Below are positions 8,368 to 16,063 of a DNA stretch of 64,000 nt, one piece after another. The position numbers were made by a program, and so were the translations under genes. Source of the DNA: Geosporobacter ferrireducens (GTDB lineage Bacteria; Bacillota; Clostridia; Peptostreptococcales; Thermotaleaceae); NCBI RefSeq assembly GCF_001750685.1, contig NZ_CP017269.1:2521416-2585415 (forward strand). Direction: 5' to 3'. A model generated the notes under the pieces. It was not told where the DNA came from. It saw only the letters and a list, made by a program, of their open reading frames with translations, and searched no databases. The first letter of the stretch is position 1, and each line of letters opens with the position of its first letter.

Positions 8368-9045
8368 GTGGACGAAAAAAATGAAGCCATGAGAGACAGG
8401 GATATTCGGGTCGACCAACCCAATCCAATGCATCCACAAATGCCAACACCAGGTATGATGCCTGCCATGGATAACATATATCCGACAATGCCAGGTATGA
8501 TGCCTGCTATGGATAATATATATCCAACAATGCCGGGTATGATGCCTGCTATGGATAATATATATCCAACAATGCCGGGTATGATGCCTGCTATGGATAA
8601 TATATATCCAACAATGCCGGGTATGATGCCTGCTATGGATAATATGTATCCGACAATGCCGGGTGTGATGCCGATTATGGATAACATCCATCCTATGCCA
8701 GGTATGATGCCGATTATGGATAACATCCATCCTATGCCAGGTATGATGCCGATTATGGATAACATCCATCCGGGCATGCTGCCCATCATGGATAAAAAAT
8801 ATCCTATGCCAGGCTGTATGCCTCCAGGAGTTACACCGATGCCTGGGGTACTGCCTGCTGCAGGTATGATGCCGCATATGGATTGCATACACTCGGTTCA
8901 GCCGCCTACACCTGACATGATGCCGGTGGTAGAAGACGAAAGCACACTTTGTTACATGGAAAACATGCACAAGCACAGAGCTCACCTTCATGAAGCAGAA
9001 GCTGCAAAGCTAAAAGCGATGCAATGTCTAATAAAGTGTAAATAA
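8368..9045 (+). CDS. Met/Pro-rich tandem-repeat protein, probable spore-surface protein
   Basis: 225 residues, with no signal peptide and no recognised catalytic domain. After a short charged head come five units of PGMMPAMDNIYPTM, then three of PG(M/V)MPIMDNIHPM, then degenerate copies. The C-terminal ~50 residues are unique and hold three Cys and several His (YMENMHKHRAHLHEAEAAK). Met is extremely abundant, with MM and MxxM spacing. Start GTG at 8368 follows AAAGGGGG by 7 bases; an upstream TTG at 8326 lacks an RBS. The repeat composition, absence of an export signal and the CATA-N3-TA promoter element suggest a coat or exosporium component. Metal binding by the Met clusters is conjecture. 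Confidence 0.75.
   Translation: MDEKNEAMRDRDIRVDQPNPMHPQMPTPGMMPAMDNIYPTMPGMMPAMDNIYPTMPGMMPAMDNIYPTMPGMMPAMDNIYPTMPGMMPAMDNMYPTMPGVMPIMDNIHPMPGMMPIMDNIHPMPGMMPIMDNIHPGMLPIMDKKYPMPGCMPPGVTPMPGVLPAAGMMPHMDCIHSVQPPTPDMMPVVEDESTLCYMENMHKHRAHLHEAEAAKLKAMQCLIKCK
8449..8775 (+). repeat. In-frame tandem repeats (5 x 42 bp, 3 x 39 bp)
   Basis: Five 42-bp units (8449-8658) encode PGMMPAMDNIYPTM and three 39-bp units (8659-8775) encode the shorter version. Units are nearly identical at DNA level, so copy number probably varies by slippage. Long open frames on the opposite strand are a by-product. Confidence 0.92.
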
Positions 9046-9090
9046 AAGTTAGAGGCTTTTCGAACCAAGTCGAAAGGCCTCTAACTTTTT
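9044..9090. terminator. Terminator of the Met/Pro repeat gene
   Basis: A long stem (AAAGTTAGAGGCTTTTCGA and near-perfect complement) followed by a T-run on the plus strand. It can also serve the convergent YhcN-like gene. Confidence 0.85.
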
Positions 9091-9103
9091 AATCTAAACA
9101 TTT

Positions 9104-9679
9104 TTAAAAGAGTACTTCTAATTCTCTATGCACTTCTTCCGGTGCTCTTTGATAATTAAATTTATCGGCATAGATTCTTAATCGCTTTACTCGATCTTGA
9201 TCAGATGTCATATAGACACGGGTAATATCCGGAGCAGTCTCTCTAATTTTAGCAGCTATTTCTGACTGCAATGCTTTCATATTTGTAATCTCAATATCTT
9301 CTTTTGTTTCTATCCCCACATATGCCCTGTCTTCTACCAAAATCACTACTGCATTGCGAATTCCTTCCATCGCTTCAATGGTTGTTTCTATATTGACACC
9401 TGCCATATCCATGGGCATATTATCATAATTGATATCGCTTTCACGGTTTTCTCCTACCCTTTCATCGGGAGGAATCAGTCTTTCATCCGGAGTTACCTCA
9501 TCAGGATCTAAATTTCCGTCTCCTGCACCTAGATCTCCAGCCCGCTGCTGATTGATATCCGTTCGACTTCTTTCATCCATCGGACGTTGGGCAGGCCTAC
9601 ACCCGATAATTGCCAGTGAACCAAAAATCACAAAAGCCAAAATCATGGAAATCAGCTTAATCTTTTTCAACAAAGCCAT
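9104..9679 (-). CDS. YhcN/YlaJ-family sporulation lipoprotein
   Basis: A 191-residue lipoprotein whose signal peptide ends in SLAIIGC (Cys27). A low-complexity acidic linker (~30-85) follows. The C-terminal half (IEAMEGIRNAVVILVEDRAYVGIETK ... IRETAPDITRVYMTSDQD) has the YhcN/YlaJ pattern known from Bacillus spore inner-membrane lipoproteins, where it supports germination or outgrowth. It ends with a 30-residue basic/acidic helix. RBS GAAAGGAGA. Single gene. Confidence 0.85.
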   Translation of the reverse strand: MALLKKIKLISMILAFVIFGSLAIIGCRPAQRPMDERSRTDINQQRAGDLGAGDGNLDPDEVTPDERLIPPDERVGENRESDINYDNMPMDMAGVNIETTIEAMEGIRNAVVILVEDRAYVGIETKEDIEITNMKALQSEIAAKIRETAPDITRVYMTSDQDRVKRLRIYADKFNYQRAPEEVHRELEVLF

Positions 9680-9904
9680 TCTCCTTTCTATTCTCTTTTG
9701 TGTTTTACCTCACATTTTTAGTTTCTGTGATTTTACTCTTTTTTATGGTTTGTATTTTTATCAAAAGCTTATAACTTTTCACATCCATAGGAAATAATAC
9801 TATTTTTTCAAGAAATTCTTTGAAAATAGTCACACTTTTTTTGTATTTCCGTATGATGTAGTATATTGTTAATTTTTATAATTTTAAAAATGGAGGGTAC
9901 ATGT

Positions 9905-10096
9905 ATGAGTGAATCTAAAAAGGGATTATTTGGCGGTTTTGCTGATGATTCTTCATTATTATTCTTTTTTCTGTTGCTCGTCGTATTCTTCGGCGGTGAC
10001 TTTTTCAGCGGTGGATTAGGTGATGACTCCTCACTATTGTTCTTCTTCCTACTATTGATCATCTTTTTCTTCAACTTCGGCGGATTTGGATATTAA
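9905..10096 (+). CDS. Small hydrophobic protein with duplicated DDSSLLFFFLLL segment
   Basis: 63 residues: a short polar head (MSESKKGLFGGF), then two copies of a (D)DSSLLFFFLLL(V/I) hydrophobic segment separated by a Gly/Phe-rich spacer, ending NFGGFGY. ATG at 9905 has GGAGGG 8 bases upstream; an ATG at 9901 is out of frame. It is followed by a clean terminator, which supports a real transcript. A second protein at 53110 shares the core motif. I recall comparable tiny proteins in spore formers, but no function is established. Confidence 0.75.
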   Translation: MSESKKGLFGGFADDSSLLFFFLLLVVFFGGDFFSGGLGDDSSLLFFFLLLIIFFFNFGGFGY

Positions 10097-10105
10097 TCCG
10101 AACCT

Positions 10106-10129
10106 AACTGCCTTTAGGGCAGTTTTTTC
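10106..10129 (+). terminator. Terminator of the small hydrophobic protein gene
   Basis: A 7-bp stem AACTGCC/GGCAGTT with a 5-nt loop and TTTTTT after it. Confidence 0.85.
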
Positions 10130-10155
10130 CTTTTGTGGGAAAAAACCGGAGCAGC

Positions 10156-10244
10156 CCTACACCTTCCCTACATGGAAAAATACTGTAGGGAAGATGTAGG
10201 ACTATTCGAAAAATAAAACGGGCAGACACAAGTCCTGCCCCTAC
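10156..10244. repeat. Intergenic palindromic repeat elements
   Basis: A 17-bp inverted repeat (CCTACACCTTCCCTACA, one mismatch; 10156-10172 and 10184-10200). It is followed by a GGGCAG...CTGCCCCTAC palindrome (10220-10244) of the same family as those at 15519, 16649, 23139, 30260 and 40504. Confidence 0.7.
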
Positions 10245-10269
10245 TGTATTTTTTTAAAATAATATAGAT

Positions 10270-11088
10270 TTAAAGTTTAAAGGTCCCCACAACTTTGTAT
10301 TCCTTCGGTATTCCATAAACAGCTTTCAAGCTTTCGTCTGCCTCGATGTCCCATGTCCCGTTGATGCCCTCTTCGTGGGCTGCCTTTTCAAAGTACAGCA
10401 TCACAATTCCTGCATCTAATCCCATGCTTTCTTCATCCTCTTGCAGCACTGTGAGCGTTACTTGATCTTTATCTAAAACAAATCTCCATGGTTGCTGGTT
10501 TCCCCAAGAAGGTGCATATCGCGCATAATAGAATACATTAACAAGGGCTCTGTTTTCTAATTCCTCTATGGTGCAGGGTTTTCCCCAATGCCTAGAATAA
10601 ATCAACTCTTCTACCCCTAAGCGGCTGCTTTTAGGAGAAGTATCCTTTTTAAAAATGCCCTTATACTGATACCCTACTGCAGCAAAGGCCGTGACCACAT
10701 CTTCACTTTCAATACCAAGCACTTCCTTAATAATCTCTTGGTTTTCGACGCTTAGCCAACAGGTTCCCAAGCCCAGTTCCCAAGCCTTCAATCTCAGCAG
10801 CTCCATAACATAACCACTGTTCTCCAGATAACTCTGAAATTGCTTGGATGTAATCACCAGATAGTGGGGTGCTTCTATCATTTTTCCGTAATATCCTGCA
10901 TTGCCTGAAAGCTGCTTATAAATCTCCTGTCCCCGGTCTAAAAAAAGAACAGATATATTTCTTCCTTTGGCGATTCCCTTTATCTCTTTCCCTACATGGA
11001 TCAATTCTTCTATTTTTTCGTGTTCTACCGATTGTTTCTTGTAGTCCCGAACCGTTCTAAAATCCTCTATTAATTTTGAAAATTTCAT
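10270..11088 (-). CDS. Nitroreductase-family protein (TM1586-like)
   Basis: A 272-residue FMN-dependent oxidoreductase fold. The N-terminal part has FRTVRDYKKQSVEHEKIEELI, the usual FMN-phosphate Arg region, followed by ELLRLKAWELGLGTCWLS. The second half repeats the fold: ALVNVFYYARYAPSWGNQQPWRF is the conserved P(S/T)..NxQPW segment. The two-lobed arrangement resembles the single-chain 'putative TM nitroreductase' group rather than classical 200-residue homodimers. Substrate unknown. RBS GGGAGG. A single gene, divergent from cooS. Confidence 0.82.
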   Translation of the reverse strand: MKFSKLIEDFRTVRDYKKQSVEHEKIEELIHVGKEIKGIAKGRNISVLFLDRGQEIYKQLSGNAGYYGKMIEAPHYLVITSKQFQSYLENSGYVMELLRLKAWELGLGTCWLSVENQEIIKEVLGIESEDVVTAFAAVGYQYKGIFKKDTSPKSSRLGVEELIYSRHWGKPCTIEELENRALVNVFYYARYAPSWGNQQPWRFVLDKDQVTLTVLQEDEESMGLDAGIVMLYFEKAAHEEGINGTWDIEADESLKAVYGIPKEYKVVGTFKL

Positions 11089-11274
11089 AGGCCTGCCTCC
11101 CTTTTTTCCACATCTATGTTCAATAGATATCCTTTTTTTTCATTTTTAAACTTTTTTTCTTTCTATGCCCATTTTCTCCACTGTATGAATTTTCAATCCA
11201 TACATAGAAATCCCTATTATTGTAAAAAATATTCGGTGAATGCAAATACAAGTACAAAGATAGGAGGCGTATAT

Positions 11275-13407
11275 ATGTCAGATAAAGATGTTGAAAAGTC
11301 ATATGAACGAAGTGCTGAAAGGATGCGGGGAGACAATAAAACTTTTGCTGCGGATCTTACGGCTAAAGATTATAATGATCCAAGTTTACATGAAGATATC
11401 CATAATAGCGTTTCTGTAGATTATGATAAGATTGACAAAATGCCGGATATGGAGGAAGTACATAGGTGGCAGCGGGAACATATCCAAAAGGATGATCAGT
11501 CTAAGGAAGGCTATCCTTTGAATGTGATTATCGACCCGGCCATGCGGGAGATGTATCAGGTAGTTCACGATGCAGGGATGACCAATGTATTTGACCGTTT
11601 CAGCCAGCAGCAGCCTACCCAGTGTAAGTTCTGTATTGAAGGTTTATCCTGCCAGCTCTGCGCCAATGGCCCTTGCAGAATCAGTTCCAAGGCTCCCAGA
11701 GGGGTCTGTGGGGTTGATGCCCATACGATGGTCTCCAGAAACTTTGTTTATCGGCATGTTACCATCGGTACTTCGGCAAATATTTTCCACTGCCATCAGG
11801 CAGCCAGAACGCTGAAGGCTGCCGGAGAGCATCCTGAAAGCGGTTTGAAAATCAGAGACCCTGAAAAGCTGAAAAAGTATGCAGATATGGCAGGTCTGAA
11901 TGCCAATAAGCCAATCAATGCGTTGGCTGTAGATTTTGCAGACTGGGTAATGAATGATATTCATGCACCTTATCATATAGAATCTAAAACCGTTGAAGCC
12001 TTTGCCCCTACGAAAAGAAAGGAGCTTTGGAGACAGCTTGGCTTATTCCCAGGAGGCGGGTATAGTGAGGTGGCCTATGCACAGACCCGCTGCATGACCA
12101 ATTTCACTTCTGATCCTGTGGAATTTTTATTAAACAGTGTACGTCTTGGGGTTGCCAATGAGTATCAAGGTCTGTTCCTGCTGGATATCATTCAAGAAAT
12201 CCTGATGGGTACCCAAGAAATCGCCATGAAGCAGCAAAACATGGGTCTGCTGAAGGAAAATATGATCAATGTGATTACCAACGGACACATGCCCCTGCTT
12301 GCCCATGTAGCCATTGATCTGGCATCCACCGATGAATGGCAGCAAAAGGCAAAAGCTGCGGGTGCCGACGGTATTCAGATTTTAGGACATGTTTGTGAAG
12401 GACAGCAGTTGATTAATTATGAAGGGATGCACAACCGGAAGGGCTATGGCGGTCAGGAAGGTGAGTGGCTCTCCCAGGAATACCTGCTGGCTACCGGTGT
12501 AGTAGATTTGTTCATGTTTGACTACAACTGTACGGTACCCACTATGCCCCTCTTTGCAAAACGGTTTGGTACAAAGCTCTTAAGCACCCATCCGGTCATT
12601 AAGCTGCAGGGAACGGATACCTTGGATTTTGTTCCGGAAAAAATGAATGAGCAGGCAGTAAAGGCTTTGGATATGGCTATAGAAGCCTTCAAGCAGCGTA
12701 AATCCGAGAACAGAAAAACTTATATTCCGCCCCATGTATCCGACTGTATGGTAGGCTTTAGTACGGAATCTGTGAAGAAAGCCTTGGGCGGAAGCTTTAA
12801 ACCATTGATCGAGCAAATTGCCAATGGAAATATTCGTGGCATTGCAACCATTGTAGGATGTACTACAGCAAGATATGGACAGGGAGGCAGCAACATCTTC
12901 AGGATCACCAAGGGCTTGATCGAAAACAATATCCTGGTGCTGTCCGGAGGCTGTACCTCCAGTGTCATGGAGTATACAGGCCTTACCAATCCAAAGGCGG
13001 CAGAGGAATGCGGTGAGGGCTTAAAGGCAGTGTGCAAGAAGCTGGGCATCCCACCGGTACTGACCTATGGTGCCTGTGTAGATATCGGCAAGATGACCCA
13101 TACAGCCAAAGAGCTGGCAGATGCCTTAGATGTGGATACCAATAAGCTGCCCTTGGTCATTGGTGCACCGGAATACCTGGAGCAAAAGGCAGTAGCAGAT
13201 GCCTGCACTGCAGTGGCTTTAGGCTGGCTGGTGCATGTAGCTCCCGTACCATCGATTACCGGCAGTGATGTGGTAGTAAAAACCCTGACAGAGACTACGG
13301 AAACCCTGGGACTTGGTAAAGTTGTAGTAGAAATGGATGCAGAAAAAACGATCCGGATTTATGTGGATCATATTGAGAAGAAGCGCAAGGAATTAGGTTT
13401 GAATTAA
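11275..13407 (+). CDS. cooS: Ni-containing anaerobic CO dehydrogenase catalytic subunit
   Basis: 710 residues from ATG at 11275 (RBS TAGGAGGC). It catalyses CO + H2O to CO2 with two electrons. The first ~110 residues are longer than usual. Cys117/Cys120 form a CX2C motif at the D-cluster position. Cys126, 129, 134 and 145 match the B-cluster [4Fe-4S]. C-cluster ligands all appear: His338 (NGHMP), Cys374, Cys419, Cys529 (VGCTTARYGQ), Cys560 (SGGCTS) and Cys601. A Lys in APEYLEQK matches the catalytic Lys region. The CX2C spacing, instead of CX7C, is the pattern I recall for CODHs with a [2Fe-2S] D-cluster. No cooF, cooC, acs or hydrogenase genes are adjacent, so its electron partner and role (CO oxidation or CO2 reduction) are open. 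Confidence 0.93.
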   Translation: MSDKDVEKSYERSAERMRGDNKTFAADLTAKDYNDPSLHEDIHNSVSVDYDKIDKMPDMEEVHRWQREHIQKDDQSKEGYPLNVIIDPAMREMYQVVHDAGMTNVFDRFSQQQPTQCKFCIEGLSCQLCANGPCRISSKAPRGVCGVDAHTMVSRNFVYRHVTIGTSANIFHCHQAARTLKAAGEHPESGLKIRDPEKLKKYADMAGLNANKPINALAVDFADWVMNDIHAPYHIESKTVEAFAPTKRKELWRQLGLFPGGGYSEVAYAQTRCMTNFTSDPVEFLLNSVRLGVANEYQGLFLLDIIQEILMGTQEIAMKQQNMGLLKENMINVITNGHMPLLAHVAIDLASTDEWQQKAKAAGADGIQILGHVCEGQQLINYEGMHNRKGYGGQEGEWLSQEYLLATGVVDLFMFDYNCTVPTMPLFAKRFGTKLLSTHPVIKLQGTDTLDFVPEKMNEQAVKALDMAIEAFKQRKSENRKTYIPPHVSDCMVGFSTESVKKALGGSFKPLIEQIANGNIRGIATIVGCTTARYGQGGSNIFRITKGLIENNILVLSGGCTSSVMEYTGLTNPKAAEECGEGLKAVCKKLGIPPVLTYGACVDIGKMTHTAKELADALDVDTNKLPLVIGAPEYLEQKAVADACTAVALGWLVHVAPVPSITGSDVVVKTLTETTETLGLGKVVVEMDAEKTIRIYVDHIEKKRKELGLN

Positions 13408-13415
13408 TGTATTAA

Positions 13416-13442
13416 ACCCCCTTCATATTACATGAAGGGGGT
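13416..13442. terminator. Bidirectional terminator between cooS and glnA
   Basis: An 11-bp perfect stem ACCCCCTTCAT and complement with a short loop. It lies between converging stop codons and is flanked by A/T-rich tracts. Confidence 0.88.
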
Positions 13443-13446
13443 ATTT

Positions 13447-14877
13447 CTATAGGTCATAATACATTTTGTACTCTAGCGGATGAGGTATAATACTTACCTG
13501 CACAGCATCGGCACGGATACGGCGTAATTGGTCGTAAATCATACCCTTAGAGAATACGCCGCCCTCTAATAAGAATTGATGATCTTGTTCCAATGCATCT
13601 GCTGCTTCCTCTAAGGATTTAGGCAATCCTTTTATTTTTGCCTTCTCCGCTTCGGACAGTGCATAGACATTTACATCATAGGGGCCAAATCCTTCATCAA
13701 CAGGATCAATTTTGTTTTTAATACCGTCAAATGCAGCCATTAAAAGTGCGGAATAAGCCAAGTACGGGTTGCAGGTAGCATCTGAGGGTCTAAATTCAAA
13801 GCGCTTTTCCTCCGGTTGGATGGCATAGCCTGGAATCCGGATCACAGAGCTTCTGTTTGCAGTAGCATAGCAAATGCTTACCGGTGCCTCATAGCCTGGC
13901 ACTAGACGTTTATAGGAATTGGTGCTGGGGTTTGTAATGGCCATTAAGGCAGCAGCATGCTTTAGAATGCCGCCAATGGCATAAAGCGCTATATTGCTAA
14001 GGCCTGAGTACCCTTTTTCATCGTAAAAGATTGGTTCTTTATTCTTAAATAGCTGCATATGCACATGCATGCCGCTGCCAGCTTCTCCATAAAATGGCTT
14101 CGGCATGAAGGTAATCGTTTTCCCGTTGGCAATAGCTGTATTTTTTACAATATACTTCAGCATCATGGTTCTATCTGCCATTTCTCTTAATGGCCCAAAA
14201 CTCACTTCTATTTCTACCTGCCCCGGTCCCCCATTTTCAGAGTGATGATATTTTACAGGCACCCCATGTTTTTCCAAAGCCAAAACCATTTTGTTTCTCA
14301 AATGGAAGCTGCTATCATAGGGCAGATCTGCATGATAGCCTTTATGATTGAGTACCTTATATCCTAAATTCTGTTTATCTTTTTTATCTGTATTCCACTC
14401 CGCTTGCTGCGCATCCATCAATACTTCTACATGTTGAGGTGTGGTTTTAAAGGAAATATGATCCAAGATGTAAAATTCAAATTCAGGACCTAATAAACTG
14501 TAGTCGGCAATCCCAGATTCCTTCATATACCGTTCTGTTTTTTCTGCAATATATCGGGGGTCTCCTTCAAAGCGCGCACGTTTCTCTCCAAGAGTATAAA
14601 TGTCTCCAATCATCGTCAGCGTCGGTATTTCAGAGAAAGGATCTACAAATGCAGTACGAATGTCGGGCTTAAAAACCATGTCAGATTTTTCTACGGATAA
14701 AAAGCCATAACTGGAACCGTCAAATCCAATACCATTTTTCATGGTTTTCTCTGTAAATCTTTCCATAGGAATGGTCAAATGGTGCCATCTTCCTGCCAAA
14801 TCTACTACCTTAAAATCAATGAGTCGGATTTCCTGCTTCCTGCAAAATTCTTTTAATTCTTCCAGGTTACTAAACAT
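13447..14877 (-). CDS. glnA: Type I glutamine synthetase
   Basis: 476 residues; forms glutamine from glutamate, ammonia and ATP. Recognisable GSI landmarks are GIGFDGSSYGF, GPEFEFYI, the EAGSGMHVHM loop with the catalytic His/Glu region, NPSTNSYKRLVPGYEAPV (ATP and ammonium site) and EKRFEFRPSDATCNPYLA. NVYALSE occupies the position of the adenylylation Tyr loop of enterobacterial GS, but whether it is modified is unknown. ATG at 14877 is chosen because the ATG at 14883 overlaps the GGAGG. The Lrp-type regulator gene ends 16 bases upstream, so the two are probably cotranscribed. Confidence 0.93.
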   Translation of the reverse strand: MFSNLEELKEFCRKQEIRLIDFKVVDLAGRWHHLTIPMERFTEKTMKNGIGFDGSSYGFLSVEKSDMVFKPDIRTAFVDPFSEIPTLTMIGDIYTLGEKRARFEGDPRYIAEKTERYMKESGIADYSLLGPEFEFYILDHISFKTTPQHVEVLMDAQQAEWNTDKKDKQNLGYKVLNHKGYHADLPYDSSFHLRNKMVLALEKHGVPVKYHHSENGGPGQVEIEVSFGPLREMADRTMMLKYIVKNTAIANGKTITFMPKPFYGEAGSGMHVHMQLFKNKEPIFYDEKGYSGLSNIALYAIGGILKHAAALMAITNPSTNSYKRLVPGYEAPVSICYATANRSSVIRIPGYAIQPEEKRFEFRPSDATCNPYLAYSALLMAAFDGIKNKIDPVDEGFGPYDVNVYALSEAEKAKIKGLPKSLEEAADALEQDHQFLLEGGVFSKGMIYDQLRRIRADAVQVSIIPHPLEYKMYYDL

Positions 14878-14893
14878 GTTCATCCTCCTTTAG

Positions 14894-15331
14894 TCATTCA
14901 ATATTGATCCAGGTGGTTTCCTTTGCGGTGGATAGAGCCAGATAGGTATAAGTATTGGGTGCTACATGATTGATTTGATCAATAAGCTGTTCTAGTTCTT
15001 TTGTATTTCTAGCCTTTACCTTCACCATAAAACAGGTATTGCCAGTAACCTTATGACATTCTTGGACCTGCGGAATCTCACTGATCATTTTTGCCATCGC
15101 TTCAATGGCCATATTTCCTACGGGAACGCTAATGAATGCAGTGATGTCCATGCCCACTTTTCCTCCATCGATTAATACAGTATATCCTTTGATAATACCC
15201 TCCTGCTCCATCTTTTTTACCCGTTCACTGGTAGCAGAGGTAGATAATCCAATACTTCTACCTAATTCTGCCATGCTTATTTTTCCATTTTTCTGCAGTG
15301 CTTCTATGATTTTTTTGTCGAACTGGTCCAT
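14894..15331 (-). CDS. Lrp/AsnC-family transcriptional regulator
   Basis: 145 residues. The N-terminal winged HTH (DKKIIEALQKNGKISMAELGRSIGLSTSATSERVKKM) is followed by a RAM/AsnC ligand domain (ITAFISVPVG ... VQECHKVTGNTCFMVKV). Family members form dimers to octamers and sense amino acids. Its position immediately upstream of glnA in the same direction suggests control of glutamine synthetase, possibly autoregulated, with an amino acid such as glutamine as effector. This is inferred from linkage. RBS AGGAAGGTGACC. Confidence 0.9.
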   Translation of the reverse strand: MDQFDKKIIEALQKNGKISMAELGRSIGLSTSATSERVKKMEQEGIIKGYTVLIDGGKVGMDITAFISVPVGNMAIEAMAKMISEIPQVQECHKVTGNTCFMVKVKARNTKELEQLIDQINHVAPNTYTYLALSTAKETTWINIE

Positions 15332-15518
15332 AGGTCACCTTCCTACCATAATTTTCTAATTTTATTGTACCTCTTGCTAAAATATTTTACAAGTTATTTT
15401 AACTGAATTTTTATACAATTTAAAAGAATATAACTTAATTATATATATTTTTTAGTGAATTAATGTTAGGGAAAATGTTTTCATCAGATAATATCCCTTT
15501 TTATCCATTAAATGATGC

Positions 15519-15632
15519 GGGCGAACAATGTTCGCCTCTACACGTCCACTGTTTTTTGTAGGGTCGGACGGCCCCTGTCCGACCGTTTTAACCTAGTATA
15601 ATACTTGGGTGGACCGGGGCGTCTACCCCTAC
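15519..15632. repeat. Cluster of three GTAGGG-type palindromes
   Basis: Three short palindromes lie in the 385-base gene-free stretch 15332-15716: GGGCGAACA-TGTTCGCC (15519-15541), GTAGGGTCGGAC...GTCCGACC (15558-15584) and GGGTGGACC...CCCCTAC (15607-15632). The last two could be ends of one 75-base element. Positions 15332-15518 are AT-rich with no gene seen. Confidence 0.7.
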
Positions 15633-15684
15633 AAAATGTAATTTGAGGCTCAAAATTTGTCTGCTGCTAAATTTTCTTATAAAG

Positions 15685-15711
15685 AAAAAGTGAGGACCTG
15701 CCTCACTTTTT
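15685..15711 (-). terminator. Terminator of the 59-residue gene
   Basis: An 11-bp stem AAAAAGTGAGG/CCTCACTTTTT with a 5-nt loop, downstream of the stop at 15717 on the minus strand. Confidence 0.85.
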
Positions 15712-15716
15712 CGTGA

Positions 15717-15896
15717 TTACTCTCTTTCATCCATGTGTTGTACCAAGTCGATGGCTCCTAAAACTACATGTGCCAGCCCAAAGCCTACAATCCCTGCCGC
15801 GATCATTGGCGCCACATCTCTTCTTTTCATCATTGCACCCGTAGCCGTAACTGCTGTTCCTAGCACTGTTGGAATTAATCCTTCACGAATATCCAT
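15717..15896 (-). CDS. Small hydrophobic protein, 59 residues
   Basis: The frame starts at ATG 15896 behind AAGGAGGG (9-base spacing), ends at TAA 15717 and is followed by a strong terminator. The product starts MDIREGLIPTVLG. Two hydrophobic helices rich in Ala and Gly (LIPTVLGTAVTATGAMM and APMIAAGIVGFGLAHVVLG) flank a basic KRRD loop, and it ends HMDERE. It looks like a small two-span membrane protein. I do not recognise a family. It is divergent from the hemerythrin gene. Confidence 0.75.
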   Translation of the reverse strand: MDIREGLIPTVLGTAVTATGAMMKRRDVAPMIAAGIVGFGLAHVVLGAIDLVQHMDERE

Positions 15897-15992
15897 AAAA
15901 AATTCCCTCCTTTTTTTTGGAATTCATTATTAGCATGCTATCATTTAATGGTTGTTATCCCTGACAAAAGCTTTCAGATCTGGTAACAAATT

Positions 15993-16008
15993 TGTGATAT
16001 TTGTCATA
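15993..16008. promoter_or_regulatory. Crp/Fnr-type half-perfect site upstream of hemerythrin
   Basis: TGTGA-TATTTG-TCATA differs at one base from the TGTGA-N6-TCACA palindrome present upstream of the sulfite-reductase operon (30128). It lies ~50 bases upstream of the likely transcription start of the hemerythrin gene. Confidence 0.4.
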
Positions 16009-16014
16009 GTCTGT

Positions 16015-16043
16015 TTGATTTTGAACAAAAAAGTGAATAATAA
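16015..16043 (+). promoter_or_regulatory. Candidate SigA promoter of the hemerythrin gene
   Basis: TTGATT, 17-base spacer, TAATAA; the RBS follows within about 10 bases of the expected start point. Confidence 0.4.
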
Positions 16044-16063
16044 AGATATAAGGAGGGATTTTT

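Noticed and set aside
8307-8991. Two long minus-strand frames (IIGIIPGIGWML-type and HTWHRMDVIHNRHH-type repeats)
   Set aside because: Both are by-products of the 42/39-bp tandem repeat in the Met/Pro gene. The plus-strand frame has the RBS and terminator.
11116-11274. N-terminal extension of cooS from an upstream start
   Set aside because: The upstream in-frame codons are low-complexity and lack an RBS; ATG at 11275 has a strong TAGGAGGC.
15733-15933. 66-codon plus-strand frame
   Set aside because: It lies antisense to the 59-residue gene, which has the RBS and terminator on the minus strand.
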